From the NCBI GenBank assembly GCA_032173965.1, contig CM063285.1:28431160-28495159 (forward strand): 64,000 nt of DNA. Reading direction: 5' to 3'. Of the stretch, positions 24,261-38,189 are shown piece by piece. Under the pieces are notes generated by a model, which did not search any database, was not told the origin of the DNA, and saw only the letters and a program-made list of their open reading frames with translations. Source of the stretch: Sitta carolinensis. Lineage: Eukaryota > Chordata > Aves > Passeriformes > Sittidae. Positions within the stretch are counted from its first letter, which is position 1, and each line of letters begins with the position of its first letter. The position numbers and the translations under genes are program-made.

Positions 24261-27200
24261 TCAGAGTGAGATTACGGCAAAGCATCTCCCCAGTTGAGAA
24301 GTGCAGTATGTGTGAGTTGAGGTCCAGCATTTCGACGGCATGGCGGTACCGCAGAGCACCAGCAGAGCAAGCTCACCTTTCTCTTCACGGATATGAGTCC
24401 CTGCAAAGGTCCCTGTCCTCTCTGCTTCCTCTGTGTTGCCCTGGGACTAATCCAGCTCCTGATGCAACAACAGAAAAATCTAGCTTCAGCTAGATAATAA
24501 TTGATACATTTATTTTCTGGGTGTTGATATTCTTTAGATATTCAGTGCTGGATGGTGCCTGATTTCATATTAAAAACAAAAAAATGTTCACAGTTTAGTC
24601 ACAAGTCACCACCAGGTTCTTCTTCACAGAAACCTAACTATACCTCCAATGCAATGCCAGCACCTGTTGTACACCATAATGACACATTACTTGCTTTACT
24701 TTAATTCTTTTTCCCAAATAAAAGAGTTTCATTGTATTCATAGCATTGTCTAACTGTGAGAAATGCCCTTTGTAAATGTTTCCACCTGGGGAAGGTTGCA
24801 ATAGCCGGCCACCACCCCAGTGTGGGCGTCTGAACTTCTCCTTGCTCCTTACGAAGCTCCCCATTGCACATCCAGTTACATCTTACCAAATACTGGACTG
24901 ATGCAAACTCAGCAAGATGGTTTTCTCCTTTGCCCCAAACACTTATTTACCCCCTTGCAAACCATTCTCGTGTTCTGGCTTGCCTTTTGCACAATGTTGT
25001 ACTGGTTGCTGGTGCTCATGAGCCAGGGCTGCTGCCTGCAGGTCACTGCTCCCAGGACATGGCTGGAGACATGCTGTCCATGCCCTCCTCCCACAGGGTT
25101 TCCAGCTCAAGAAAAAAGATGCCCTGTCAGGGAAGGGGTGCTGGGATTTTATGTAGGAGATAGTCATTCCAGGAAGGTGGAAGAGGATAGAGCAGGAGCC
25201 TGCAGCCAAGCAGAACTGCTGAAGCCCTCCAGCTGCCTGTGCTTGTGTTTACCTTCTCAGTAAAATTCCTCACGCTTCCTTCCACACATCAGTGGACTAA
25301 ATGCACTCTTCATGGATATCTTCCTCTCTGTTAGGTGCCCAGCCACTTTTTTTTTTTTCCCTTTCTTTTTCATGTGCCCCTTTTCCCATTCCCATTTTGG
25401 AGTCCAGCACTTGGGATATACTGTTACATCAGTTAAACCTGAGCTAAGGACTTGGAACATTTCTAAGCTCCAGCTTAAGGATCTTTAAACATAGGGAACT
25501 AGCCATTCAGGGCTTTATTCCTCTTCACATAACATTTACTTTCAAAGACTTGCATTGCTAGTTATCATCATCTTGGCAACTTTAATTCTATGTTTTGACT
25601 TTTCTTATCTTGCTTGGCTGTGGTTAATTTATTTTCTCACAGTGCAGCAGCAGTTTTCTCAGCAAAATCCAACCTGGGGTCACACAGCTGTGCTGCACCT
25701 CGTGTCAGAGACAGCTGAGCCCGAGGACCATCCATAAAGCTTCTTGCCCACAAGAGAGACATCTGGGCTGTGGTTCCCTGGGATGATATAAGGTGTTGGT
25801 CCCCTGAGCAGACATTGCCTGGGAGAGTCAGGCAGTACTGGCATGCTCTAGCCTGAACTTTGAAGGCAAACACACAAATCCTGCCATGCAAGGGAAAGCT
25901 GCAAGGCTGCGTGACCCGGGCAGTTGGTCCGTGCTCTGACAGCGTCCCAGCCTGTGCAAGGCTGCCACTGCCCTGCCCGCAGGGACCAGGCTGCAGCTGC
26001 ACACCAGGCTGCTGGGAGACGTGACAGCCTGGGCAGTGGTGTGGGCAGCTGCCTGCCCGAGGGATGGCACGTGCTGCTTGTCACACCTATGGAGAGTCAC
26101 CACTCTTCTCAGCCATCTCTAGGCTCCACGAGGTCTCAGCTCTGAGGATCTGCCTCTTCATCCGCCTCCTGAAGGGAATATGCACATCCTTCTCCTGCTG
26201 CCTCTGGCTGGATTTGCAGGATGGGAGGTAGCCCTACAGAACTTGTGTTCAGAGACGGCACTTCTATTATTGCTTACTGTGGATTTTCGCTATAGCAAAA
26301 ACAGTATGTTATGGGCTTGGAGCCACCTGTAGTGTCGTGTCTTGGCCAAGTCACTGTGGTAATTTATTACGTCCATACTTATGTTGAATGAACTCATTCG
26401 TGTCCAGAAAAGGGGAGGGAAATATTATTATGCACCTATTGGAAGACTCACAAGGTCATTCACATTGATGTCTTGTCTTGTCCTCTAATGTGTGGCCTCT
26501 GGGCTTACCAGCAGAGCTACGCAGGAACAACAGCTGCTGCCCATGAAGGAATGGGATAATAAAGGAGAGACAGTAAAGTGTCTGAGAAGGACTCTCACCT
26601 TGAAAGGATGACCAGATTGTTTGAGGTGGTTGGACCAAGAAGCTAGGATTCCATCATGAGATGGTACAAAATATATGTCTTCTTAACATTTTAAGGCATT
26701 AGGGAATAATGCCTTCCTTTCAAAAAGGTTGCAATCTTTTATTTAACAGCCCCTTAAGAGAAAGTGCTATCTGAGCTGACAGAGTGGCATGAACAACAAT
26801 TGGTGCAAGGTACCAGAGCTCAAAGTCTGCCTTAAGAATTGGAGATTTACAGGTTTCCTCTCAACAACTAAGAGTTAGGCCTGAGAGGGGTTAAAGGACT
26901 AGTGAGACATGTAACCATGATGCAGTATAATACCAACTTGTGTTTTGACAGACAATCCCCCTGAAGAGAGGGACTGGAGCCAAACAGTCTAGCTTGGCAG
27001 AGACAGATCCTAGCAATACATTTCATTCATGCCAAGCAATGTTGATTTGCTTTGGTTCACATTCATTTGTAAGCACCCTGTCTGCACAAAGCCCCAGATG
27101 GCCGTGGAGACTCCAGCACAACAATATTTTGATACAAATGCTCTTACAAAAGCTATCAGAGCCTGAGCTGGTGTCCAGGGACAACGGTTCTCACTAGTTA

Positions 27201-30200
27201 GCTGTTAGACAAGGTTTAGGAAGAAGCATGCATAAAGGAAAAAATATCCTCAACTCAAATTGAACATGAGGAGATACCCCATTGATCCGAAGTTGTTTGA
27301 GAAAAGATCCTCAACCACTTAGATGGTTCAAGAAATCCTCTTGGCAAAAACAGCCTCCAGTGTCCTTGAATCTATCCTTTTTTTCCCAGTCCTACAGAAA
27401 TCACAAACATGACAATAGAAATGAAAGAAAATTCTCTAGGCTCACACCAATAGTTCAATCTGCCTAGTCAGATATACCAGTCTTCCTGGCAGAGCAGCTC
27501 TGTCTGTGTTCTTAGGTCCAGGAGCACATGCAGAAACAACAGCTGCTAAAAGTAAAACATCCTTTCCCTTTTCCCCAGTAATTTAGAAAGTCTAAGAGGA
27601 AAACTTGTCCTTCTTTCTCTTCTGAAAGAAGGATAAGAAGTCATAACATTGTCAGTTTGTAATTCCTTTTCAGCTCCTGTTCTCCTTCACACACAGTAGT
27701 AGGTGAACACTTTGGCCAATACAGCCTGACTTAATAGTTTGGTTGTTTCTTTTCCATCATAAAGAAGGTGGCAGACCACATCCAGACATAAAAGCCTTGA
27801 GGTGCTTGCATTTCTTTGAAGAAGAGGAAAAGGGTCTGTGCAAGTCTGAAGTTTTAATTCTGCCAGTCTAAGGTTTTTCTTCCTCTTCTCCCCAACAAAC
27901 CCAAGATAAAAAAGTCACAGGTGGTACTAGCCCCTGTGCCGACTTTCACAGAAAACGTCTAGCAATATGTGTATCAGCCTTCTGAGCTCACAGACAGTCT
28001 TACCTTGGCAGAAGTCATTTGCTGCAGGAGTTTAGTATCAGTTTCTTTGCTCCTGCTGTGTGCATTCTCACAAATGCTTCTGTATGGAGGGGTGCATTAG
28101 GCAAGGCATCTGCTGCTCCTTCAGATCTTCCTGGATGATCCTTTATGTCAAGTCAGTTATTTCTGTCATCTTGTGGGGTACAGTAGTTCAGTCATGAGGA
28201 TTTCAAGACAGAAGAAGTGGTTGCTCTTGCTGTCAGTCATGTACAGATGTATATGATAAAGTCCCACACTTGTTAGCTACAGAGCATTTCAAATCCAGAA
28301 ACTCCAGCTTTCCTGGAGAAAAGCAGTGATCTTTCACTGTTTCTTGAGGCAAAGTTTTACTCTAAACTACCTGTCTGGTATGAGATTTGCCTTACTGAAA
28401 ACGTTCACATGCTGAATAATGAGTACATCGAAGTGGGACAGTGACCACCCTGACTGACAGCCAGGGGCTGGTTAATATTCTTTGAAGTGCCTCAATTCAG
28501 ACAATTGTGACATTTAGAGAGCACCTCTCCAAATCTCTTACTCTCTCCTTCACTACAACAGTCACAAGTCATATCAATAACTTTTCTAGTTGGAGAACAT
28601 CTCTTGGAGATGAAGAAATTTAATGAACTAGTGGATGTCAGGTTTTTAAAATATAATAATAAAATTTTTGTTTTGTTTTGTTTTTGGGCTTCTGTGCTCA
28701 GCTTCCACTTGACTTTACTTGTCTCTGTCTCTGTGAAGGTTTTCTGTTTCTCCCAGCCCTGCATCTGAAGAAGAGGTTGAGACTGTCTGTTCACATGTTC
28801 AGGGATTTGTTTATTCTTGTTATCTTACATATTGTGGCTCTGGCTTGCTGAGGTCATCCCTGCAGGTGAGAATCTCTGCTCTTTGGGATGGTGCTATCTC
28901 TTACACTAAAAATTATGTGTGCTTTATTTACAACAACTCTCCAATACCCATCAACTACACTGAACAGTGTACCTTTACTTTAGACCAATGAAAATGTGTT
29001 ACTGTCACCACAGAAGATGGAGAACAAGAGATGAAGAAAGAGTACAGGGACACACCCAATTTCTTCCATTTTTGTCCCCTGATCTCACATTATAAAACCC
29101 CAAAATTCTGCTTTTTTGCCCTGTGATATGTTAATTATCATTCTACCTAAATTCTTATAAATTTCCCCAGGACAGTCAGAAGGATGTCCTGGTTCCCACA
29201 AGTGGAGACCCCTCAATGGCTCCTGGTTTCCTTGCAAGGAGCTGCACGGGCTTGGTGCATCAGTGTCAGCAGTGCTCTGTGAATGCTCCCTGACAATGGT
29301 CTCCTTGGGCAACAGGCTGTGCTTTCATTAAGTGTAACTAGAATGAACAAAGAGGGTGGCTTTTCACACCATAGCACTATTTGGGCGTGCAAGGCCTTAT
29401 CCCTGGAGACCCTGACAGTTAAAAGCATAGGTGGGACAAATTCACAGGAAGAAAGTTCGCCCAGGGCTGGCAAACACAAACAGCACTGACTCCAGACATC
29501 CTAGAACTTTATGCTCTTACAGAGGGAGGAGTCTTTAATCAGTGGGAGAACCTTTCAAATGTTTTGCTTAGTATCTCTCTTAACCCCGTGTTATATGATC
29601 CCTACCCAGACCTCCAAAGAGCACCTTCTCTTAATGGTTTCTCTTGGGCAGTAATTGCAGCTCACCCACATCTACTTTACACAGATATCTGAACTGCTGC
29701 AGTGTGCATTCATAGCTGAGAAGAGAAGGGTTGGAGAGCCAGCAGCAGGGGGATATGTCTCCAACAGGACTGAGCACAGTCAGCGCTGCCTCGTGTCAGC
29801 CCCCTCCTCTCAGCCAGCTGCTGCCCAGCAGGAGAGGCTGAACATCTGCATGCCTGTGGTGGGAAGGAGAGGATGCAAATATCACTTCAAATAAGTTCCT
29901 GAAAGAGGCCCCTAAGGAAAAGCATGTTTCATATAGCTAGTGTGGGTTGGAATAGTAATTTTTACCTGAACCCTGCAGAGCCATGGAGGGTTATGAATTG
30001 CTTCCTAGCGGTCATGAAGGCAATTAAGAGAAGTAAACAGCTCACCAGTGGGCTTAAACTCACACAGGGAACCTCTGTCACTGAAAGATATGTAGGAGCT
30101 CAGGTCAAGAAACACTGGGAAGCCTGCACCAGCTGATGGCTGCATGCGATACAAGACCACCTCCTCCCTCACCCCATGATGTGTCAGCCTGAGCACAGGA

Positions 30201-33200
30201 CTGTCCAGCTGAAGGGAAGGGTGTAATTTTCTTGGACTGAAACTAGTCTTCAACCTTTTCAAAGAATTTGAGTTTGCTTAGATATCAACCCATATCCACC
30301 ACCACTATTTCCTCAACATTAATAACTCACATCTCTGCAACATTACTACTTAATTAGCCCAAGCCTGTGCTTGTGCTTGTCTGAACATCAGTGTTCTGTA
30401 ACACAGGAGTTTTTATCTCATTGAGGAAACCTTGTGCAATGCATTTCTCTGTTGAAATCGGAGGAGTTAAGTTTGCTAGATAGCAAAACCAGAGGGTCAG
30501 TCCTAAGCACCTGGATACTGTATATTCTACTTCACCTATGCTGTGTGGTCATTTCTTGTATGGTGGGGGACTGTGGTGAAGGATTTTACTGCTATTCTAG
30601 AAACTGGGGTAAACATGTAATGGTGTGAGTGGGGATGAAATCTTGGCAAGCTAACCAGGTTGATCAAGATTAGTTAGTTTATTTAATATAAAAATACAAA
30701 GCTATAATCAGCCAAATAAAGTAGGTGTTACTACTGCTGTGCTTTGACACTAACATGCTCCTCAGGACTTGAACTCAACACATCCATTCATATGCCAGTG
30801 GCTCCTCCAAGAAAACAACAAGTTACAATATCTAGCAAATCAGTGTTCCAGGGCTTACTTTCCAAGAATAAAAAATATTCTATGTTTGATCTTTCTGCTA
30901 GATTTCTACATGGAGCACAAAGAGACTTAAAACGTTAGCTTGAATTTAGTATACCTACAAAGTAAACTATCAAGGTCTAGCACAAAATGCCATTTTGAAA
31001 CTCAAAAATATTTGGCATATATAGCCAAATAGTCTGGAGGTTATAGGGAGTTCAGCTTTAACTTTTGACATTAGTACTTAAGAACTGAGGGAGTTGGGCT
31101 TGCGTCATGATCTAACAAAGAAACAGGCCTTTATACTGACAGTAGTTATTTAAGCTAACCTGACAATATTTGCAACTGGGGGCCAAAGGCTGGCCTCTGA
31201 CAGGCTGCCTGCAGCAAGCATGCCCTGTACTGCAGAGAGATTGCTGCCTGCATTTGCCCTTACTTCTTTTGGTGTGCCACTGCAAAATATCCATCTTGGT
31301 TTTCATATTTTCGATCTCATCAGTCCCAGTTTTTCATTACTGTATCTTATTCAGTAGTAAGGCTATGCTGGAGGTTGAAATCCTCACCTGGAAGACACAG
31401 ATTAAAGTCTCAGTTTTGCCCATTGTTCAATAACTGTGAGTGTCTGGTTCTCATCTCGCTGACTGTTGAGTCACCTCTGGGGAATTTGCTCCCGCTGAGA
31501 AGAGATAGCTGTTTTACAACCCAGCCTGTGTTCTGGGTAAAGAAATACCCACATGGTATCTGTTTCCCAGCTTTGGGTGTTTCTCCATCAACAAGCTACA
31601 ACTTCTCAAGCAAAGTCTTATCTGCATCAGATTTTCTTACAGGTAAAGTCCCATCCCTGTCTGAACACCATGGATGACGTCCTTGCCTATAGGAAGGCAT
31701 GGTCATATCTTAACATCAGGACCAGCGGTACTTTCTCTCACTAACTGTGTGCTCAGGTTGGGAAAGCCTAACATATTACTTATGGCTGGAGCTGGTCTCA
31801 GTGATGGGAGGAATCTTTTATCTGAGGATAGGAGCTAGAACAGCCCTCAGTCCTGGGGTATCTGATCTGATTTTTCCATCTGAATACTCAGAGGTCTCTG
31901 TCTGAGACAATTCCCTTGATTTCTGTCCTCATTATCTCTTACTATGAGTCAAAGCAGACTTCATCAGGATTTCATCAGTGGCATCTGGATGTTGCAGATA
32001 GGATGTTTAGTCTGCTCTGAATTCGCTATGCTGCATCTGCATCCTATTTCTGTTACCTTGACTTTATGGCTTTGTGTTACTGCTCTTCTCCACAGTACTG
32101 AGATTTATAATCACATCTTCCAATTCCAGGAGTGAAGACAGTCTGCCATTTGACATTCTTCTGCTCTCTGTCAAGGCCCTTATCATAGACTTGAGTGAAT
32201 TCATACCTTTCTTTTCCCTGAAATATGCCTCCAGTGTGGAGGCTCTTATTTAGTGCTATGTAAAAATGCTTTTCATATGGCCATCCTGAAGTCAATATGT
32301 TTTCAATCAATCTTACCTTTTCTAGAAAGCAACGGTTCATGCTGCCAGGAGAAGCTGAAAACCTGAAGAGCCCCCACTTTCCTCTTCACCTTCTTTTGTA
32401 AATGACTCTGGACTCCAGGGGCCATTTCCTGCCTGCGGAGAGGCCTCCCTGCCTCCAGCCAAGGGTATCCTGCTTGTCCTGCTGTTTTATACACCCTCTG
32501 GTGACACAGCTTTTCCTTTAGCCCAGTTAAGTCCATCTGGACACTGGTGAACAAACAAAGGGGAAGCATGTGTGAAACACGTCCGTATGTGCACACTGTA
32601 ACCCTCTTACCTGGGTGAGTGGCCACAGCATTGGGCTGCTCTTGAATGCTCCCTTCAGTTGGAATGACTCAGAGAAGTTAAAGCTGTAGGTAGTTTTTAT
32701 GGTTTTCTTGGAGAAAAAGCTAAACAAAGCTCTGATTACCTGAAATGAAGAGAAATAAACTGTAGGAAAGCTTACTTCTTGGGCAACCATCATGCCAGGG
32801 CATCCCAGAAGTCACAGTGCTTTGCATTCTTTCTGAGAGGTGCTTTTCTTCTGGTAGCCCTCCAGCATCAGCTGCTTGAGCTATCACCTATTCAGGGGGC
32901 AAGGAAGGTTGTCATGAAGCCAAATATTTTCAGGCTCTTGTTTCCCCATACTGTTCCCTGCAGCTATACCTGAGGCTGACACAGGGCAGGGAGGACTGGC
33001 TGGAAGGCACCACGAACAGAGAATCAGGTGAAAATGTGCTCTTTCCCCTGCTCAGGATAACCAGTAAAAACTTTTCTTTGTCATCCTTCCTCTTTTCTCA
33101 CCAAAACAAATAGCACACAAGAATAGCACGTGCATCTTGACAAAATGATGTGCTCTCACTGCCACTTTAAGCACCACAGAAACGCATGGCAAAGTGGTTC

Positions 33201-36200
33201 GTGTTCCCAAAGTTCGTTTTCACCTTGTTTCCAGGGAACCCTGTCCTGCGCCTGTGTGTGCTGGAGGCCACAACTGTTTCCTTTGATATACTGTGTCAGA
33301 AGCAGTCAGCGGGCACACACCCTCCAGCCCCCCCTTCCCCCTCCCATGTTTTTGAGTGAAAACCTATTTGAAAAAATGGCTCTTGTTTGCCACAGGTCAG
33401 GGCTGACCAGGACTCTGGTACTGGGTTCTGGACTGCATCCTCTTAGACATGTCCCTGTCCACCTCCCACGCAGAGCAGTGGAAAAGCATGGCTAAGGCAT
33501 GAGGCAGCTGGTGGCCCGAAGTGGAATGCACGGGCGTTTCCTCCAGCATCAGTGCCCTGGGGCAGCCTGACTCCAACCAAGCTCTTTGCTCAGTCTGTTT
33601 TAATAGCACGTGGCTCCTGTTTTCTGTGGTTTTCCTCCTGACATTATGCTGATGTGTTAATCCACAACATGAAAGCAAAAAGTTTGAGATTTCCTGCAGT
33701 GCTATCAGCTGCTGGAACTGGACACCCTGTAATAACCTCCAGGGCCAATGGCCCTCTGCCTTCGATTCCCAATAAGGACTTTCTTTCCTTGGTATGGCCA
33801 ACATGTACAAAACCTCATTCTGATGTTTTTTTTAAAGAGAAAATAAGTGGCAAAGCACTTAGCTCTTTCAAGGAAGTTTGGAAAGAATGGGGAGCAACCA
33901 TGTGAGCACTGAGTGTGGTTGTCCAGCTTCCAGCACAGAGCTGTAAATCATCTCCTGAATGGCTGTCACAAGCACACCAGATCACAACAAAGAAGTTATT
34001 TTTCTTTCATCAGGACTGCTCGTTCAGGATACAACACCACTGCTAATGCATTTAGCAGGTGCAAGAAACATTTGAAATGGATATCTTTTTTTCCAAGAAA
34101 TAAGGTTAAGAACTTGTTTGCTCTGCTCATTTGGAGTTTGGTTTATTTTGTTATACTCCCCCACAGCTGCAGTTTCCTCCACAAGCTGGAAATGGTTGCA
34201 CCAGCTCAGAGGCAGCCAAGTCTCAGGAAAAACAGGAATATTTCCAATACTGCAGGCAGGGATTTACAACGTGCTTTAAAGGAACATCTCGAACTGTGTC
34301 TACCCTGGATGGACTAGAAAAGCACTGAGGTCCCCACACCTGGGTGTGAGGCCCAAATCCAGAAGATGGTCCTTTGCTGTGGAAGCACAGCCTGTGCCAA
34401 CACGCTCTCCATGCTCTGTACACAGCACCAGAGTTTTTCACTCCCTTCCCTAGGGGAAGGAGTCAGTGACACTGTAGCTGACACCAGCTGGAGTCTCTCT
34501 GATGTTGTTTCCTCTCATCTGAATGCCAGCAGCTCATGCTGCCCCTTGCCAGTCACTATGCCATTCCCCAGGCACTTCCTCATGCCCAGCATCTCCAGCA
34601 TCCCTCATGGCTCTGGTAGGCTGGGAAGGTTATTTCCAATTTCTGTTCTCCTTTGGGAACTAATACTGCACAGGGGTCAGGCACATCCCTTGGGAGTGCT
34701 GTGGAGTACCACCCCCTGCTCATTCAGTCCTCATCAGCACAGCACTGCTGCCATGGTAGAATACGCCACAGGAATCACCTACAAGCAGTAGATTGGACCA
34801 ATACTTTCTAAATATTAATTACAAGAATGTTATTTTAAAATGTGTGACATGAACATCTGCCAGCAAGATACTGGATGAATAGTAATTAAAGATACATTGC
34901 GTGAGCCACTAAATGTTTTCCTACTGATGACACTTGAAGAACATCTGAAACCAAAGAAACCGAAAGGTAAATGCTACTCATACCCCAGTGTGAGATATTT
35001 TCCTTAGAAAACTGTCTGTGGGTGGCTCAGCATTGCTGCCACCAGCCAAAAGGCGAGACTCAAAAGTGCCCTGGAAGCAAGTCAGCACTTCCAAGCAGCC
35101 AAAACACAGGACTGAGCAACTTCATCTGTAAGATAATGATCAGAGGAGCTTGGAAAAGCTCTTCTGAAGAAGAGAAGAGAAGCATCAGTCTCTGACCAAG
35201 TTTCATTCTGGATAGCCCATAGGCAGAAACTCATGATTACTCATCCAAAGTCGATGTTTATGTGGCCCTTGTACAGCTGCTAGTATTCCTTTCCTCACAA
35301 CAAAAGCATTACATGGTTTTATGAAACGTGAAACCACTAATGCTTTACAGCACTCACTCTAAAAAAATACATTGTAAAAGAGAAGTGGGTTAGTGGGTTT
35401 TGTCTTCTTCTTTTGAGCCAACACATCAGATTTAATAATTGAGGTGTGATCTCAAAAGAACCCCTTCTGCTGCAGTTTGCCATGGCAGAGGCAGCGTTTG
35501 CCCAAGTGGGTACCTCCAGCAGCTGCTGTCTCAGGAATAAGGCTTCTGGAAAAAAACCCTAATTCTTCAAGTGCTATGATGGCTTTGGTATCATAGAAGA
35601 GGGCTATGAACCCTCAAACCCTTGCTGCTACCCTTCATGTGTATTGTTTGTGCTATGTCAGACCCTTTTCTCCCAACAGGATCCACCATCCAAACCCCTT
35701 AGCATCTCGGCTGAGCCAGGAGGGAACCTGTCACTAAAGGATGCTTTCAGTAACTGCAGGGGCTGGTGATAGGCTTGCTCCTCTCCAGAGGTTCGTTTTC
35801 AGTGGCTGTTTGTACATGCCAAGATCAACTCTCAGCTGTTTTGGTTTTGTATTGGGGAGACAGATTGCATGCGGTGTGGCCAGGAAGATAAAGACAGGGT
35901 CTGTATCAACTGTAAACAGTGGCCATAAACACACATATGCATATATGTGAATGCTTCATGAAGTAAAATATACTATAACTAAAACAATGAGGGACTATTT
36001 TATCCTTAAATGGGCCAGAGTATAATACAAAGTATATCTGTGTACATTCTGAAGTTCAAGTGTGTGTACATAGCAAACAATTTATGGTTCCACAAGATTC
36101 CCTGCACCATCTGCACTTAAATACGAATTCCCTGGTTGTATGAAATGGAATATCTGATGGGAAATCTGACAAGAAAGACTACATATTTAAAGGTTAAACA

Positions 36201-36972
36201 GCAACAGGAAATTTCCTGAGAAAACTTCAATGGCAGGATGCCTGCTCTGTCAGGATGATAAGATCTGCTCCCTGATTCCATCTGACCCTTTTTAGCAAAG
36301 CCAAATCCTGCATAAACACTATGGACTTCGACCAACAGGACCTAGGGACTCCTCTTGCTCAAGAATCCCTCCCAGTCTTGTGGGGAAAGTAGAACATAAA
36401 CACATTTTCCTCTTCCTTCACATATAAGCCTGAAGTCTGCTTCTGTAGCTTCAGATAAAATGCCTGTTACAACTATTTTTCTTTCTTTCTTTTTTTTTTT
36501 TTTTTTCTGACTTTACCATGTGGAAAGGTCAGAACAGATCTGAGTCAAAAATAGAAAAACACAGGTGGAAGGTGACACAGGGTGATAACTGCCCAGTCTG
36601 TGAACCACTGGAAGACCCCAGACCCAAAAATAACCATCGGAACAGGTACATAGAGTGTAAGGGTATATATAAAATCCCAGGGATTCCTTTGTTTGTTGTC
36701 CCTCCCTGTAGCCACCCAGGCTGAGCTGTTCCTCTTGCTGTACCACTCAATTATCTAATGTTTCCCCCCTGCTGAAATCAGATGCCTGACACTCTGCTGC
36801 AGGAAATCTAGGGTAGAGAAGTTTCCTTAGCAGTATTTATTTCCACTTTTGAGTATTCTGTGATTATTTCCTTAGGTCTTTAATGGAGCAAAGATACTCG
36901 CGGGCTTTTGGGTCAGGTCTCTGACCAGACTAAAAGTACTAATCAAAGAAATGTCCTCTTCATTCTTTTCAG
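24261..36972. other. Intergenic region upstream of ENPP6, no gene recognised
   Basis: This is 12.7 kb of unique-looking DNA. The longest open frames (for example 24820-25263 plus, 25637-26002 minus, 33913-34317 plus) lack homology I can recognise, splice support or codon bias. A T/C-rich tract lies near 25349-25375 and a T17 run at 36490-36506. Distal ENPP6 enhancers could be here, but nothing in the sequence lets me point to one. Confidence 0.7.
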
Positions 36973-37240
36973 ATCACCGTAGACATGTCGGGAGGAGAGG
37001 CGCCGTCCATGCCGACACTAGATGTCAGCCCAAACCCGCGAGTGCTTCTGCTCCGAGCTGCAAACGCGTCCTGCAGATCCACGGAGGAACTGCCTGGGAG
37101 AGCCCCGGGCTGCGCCGCAGCCTTCCCCCTGCAGGGAGGGGAGCTGGCGCATCGCAATGGCAGGGCTGGGGGAAGGACGGGTGGGCTCCCGTGTCTTTGC
37201 ACGACGTCCCTTTCCAAATAAACATGTATTTATACATTTT
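36973..37240 (+). other. Orphan CpG-rich block; possible last exon of an unannotated transcript
   Basis: About 20 CpG dinucleotides fall in some 240 bases, far above the flanking sequence. On the left is a good 3' splice acceptor (pyrimidine tract ending TTCATTCTTTTCAG at 36972). On the right is AATAAA at 37217-37222, followed by a G/T-containing stretch. Together these fit a spliced, polyadenylated last exon on the plus strand, presumably noncoding. Several short frames are open on both strands, as expected from high GC, and none looks like a known protein. It could equally be a small CpG island acting as an enhancer or a minor promoter. Confidence 0.3.
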
Positions 37241-38097
37241 AAGGGGTGAAAACTTGTGAGAGTTACCCTGTCCAGTGCCTGTCTTTCCTTCTCTCCTGTT
37301 ACGCAATGAGAGGCGTTCAGAAATCACCCAGGCAAAGCCCAACTGATTTGCAGCTCCGTAGGGTGCAGTGTATTATGCTTCTTTGCCAGGACACCCCTGG
37401 CCTGGCAAGGGCTCACCATAGCAGGGATGAGGTTCCTGGAGCTGAACTGGCTGGCACAGAAAGGGCTCAGGCCTCCCTGCACCCAGGCCTCCTGCTTCCT
37501 TGGTGGATTTGCCCCTCATGGAGGCAAACCTTCAAGCTCTGGAACTTTTAAAAACACCTCTTCTTTCAATTAAGGGATTTTCAGCAAATCAAATCCAAAC
37601 AACTCTGGCTCAAAAGAACAAGTATTACGGCTGCTCCAGCCTGGTATCCTGCAGTAGGTAGCCTGTTTTGTTGGCTTAGCTGCTCAGTAAAATGTGTTTA
37701 TCTTTTTAGTGGTGGATAGAATTTGTTCTTGATTATCACTGGGAGAAAGAAAGAACTCGGTAGCACAAACAACCACATGCAGGGTTTGAGCAGTGACTCT
37801 TCAGCTGCTGGTCCTTGGGTCAGCTGTGGCAAGGCTGGATTGCAAGAAGCCAGTGTGGAAAAGTACGTGTGACGCCAGGCAGGGGGGTACTTGGATTTCA
37901 TTGGCTTGACATCATGCATTTCCATGGTTTGATTTCTTTTATTTTTCATTTCCTTTACGAAGCTCCGCTCCTGGCCTGGATCCTGGCAACACTTCATTAC
38001 ACAACAACAGTTGCCATGGCCACGGAAGCGGAGGCAGCAAACAGCACTGCTGCAGTGCTGGCAGGAGCTGCTGCGGCTTCCCGGGCACATGGATTCC

Positions 38098-38189
38098 TGG
38101 TGCGTGGGAAGGTGGGTGCATGGGTGTGCAGGTGCATGAATACACTAGTGCATGAGTGCATGGGGGTGGGAGTGCACGTGTGCAAGGGC
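38098..38189 (+). repeat. Degenerate GTGCATG-rich minisatellite
   Basis: Units of the type GTGCATGG / GTGCATGA / GTGCACG recur irregularly about every 8-16 bases. The array is short and diverged, so it is probably old. Confidence 0.6.

Noticed and set aside
23521..24330. Multiple overlapping open frames on both strands in the CpG island
   Set aside because: They are explained by high GC and few stop codons; only the minus-strand frame encoding ENPP6 exon 1 has family similarity.
24820..25263. 147-codon plus-strand open frame upstream of ENPP6
   Set aside because: No homology, and competing open frames on the other strand in the same GC-rich stretch.
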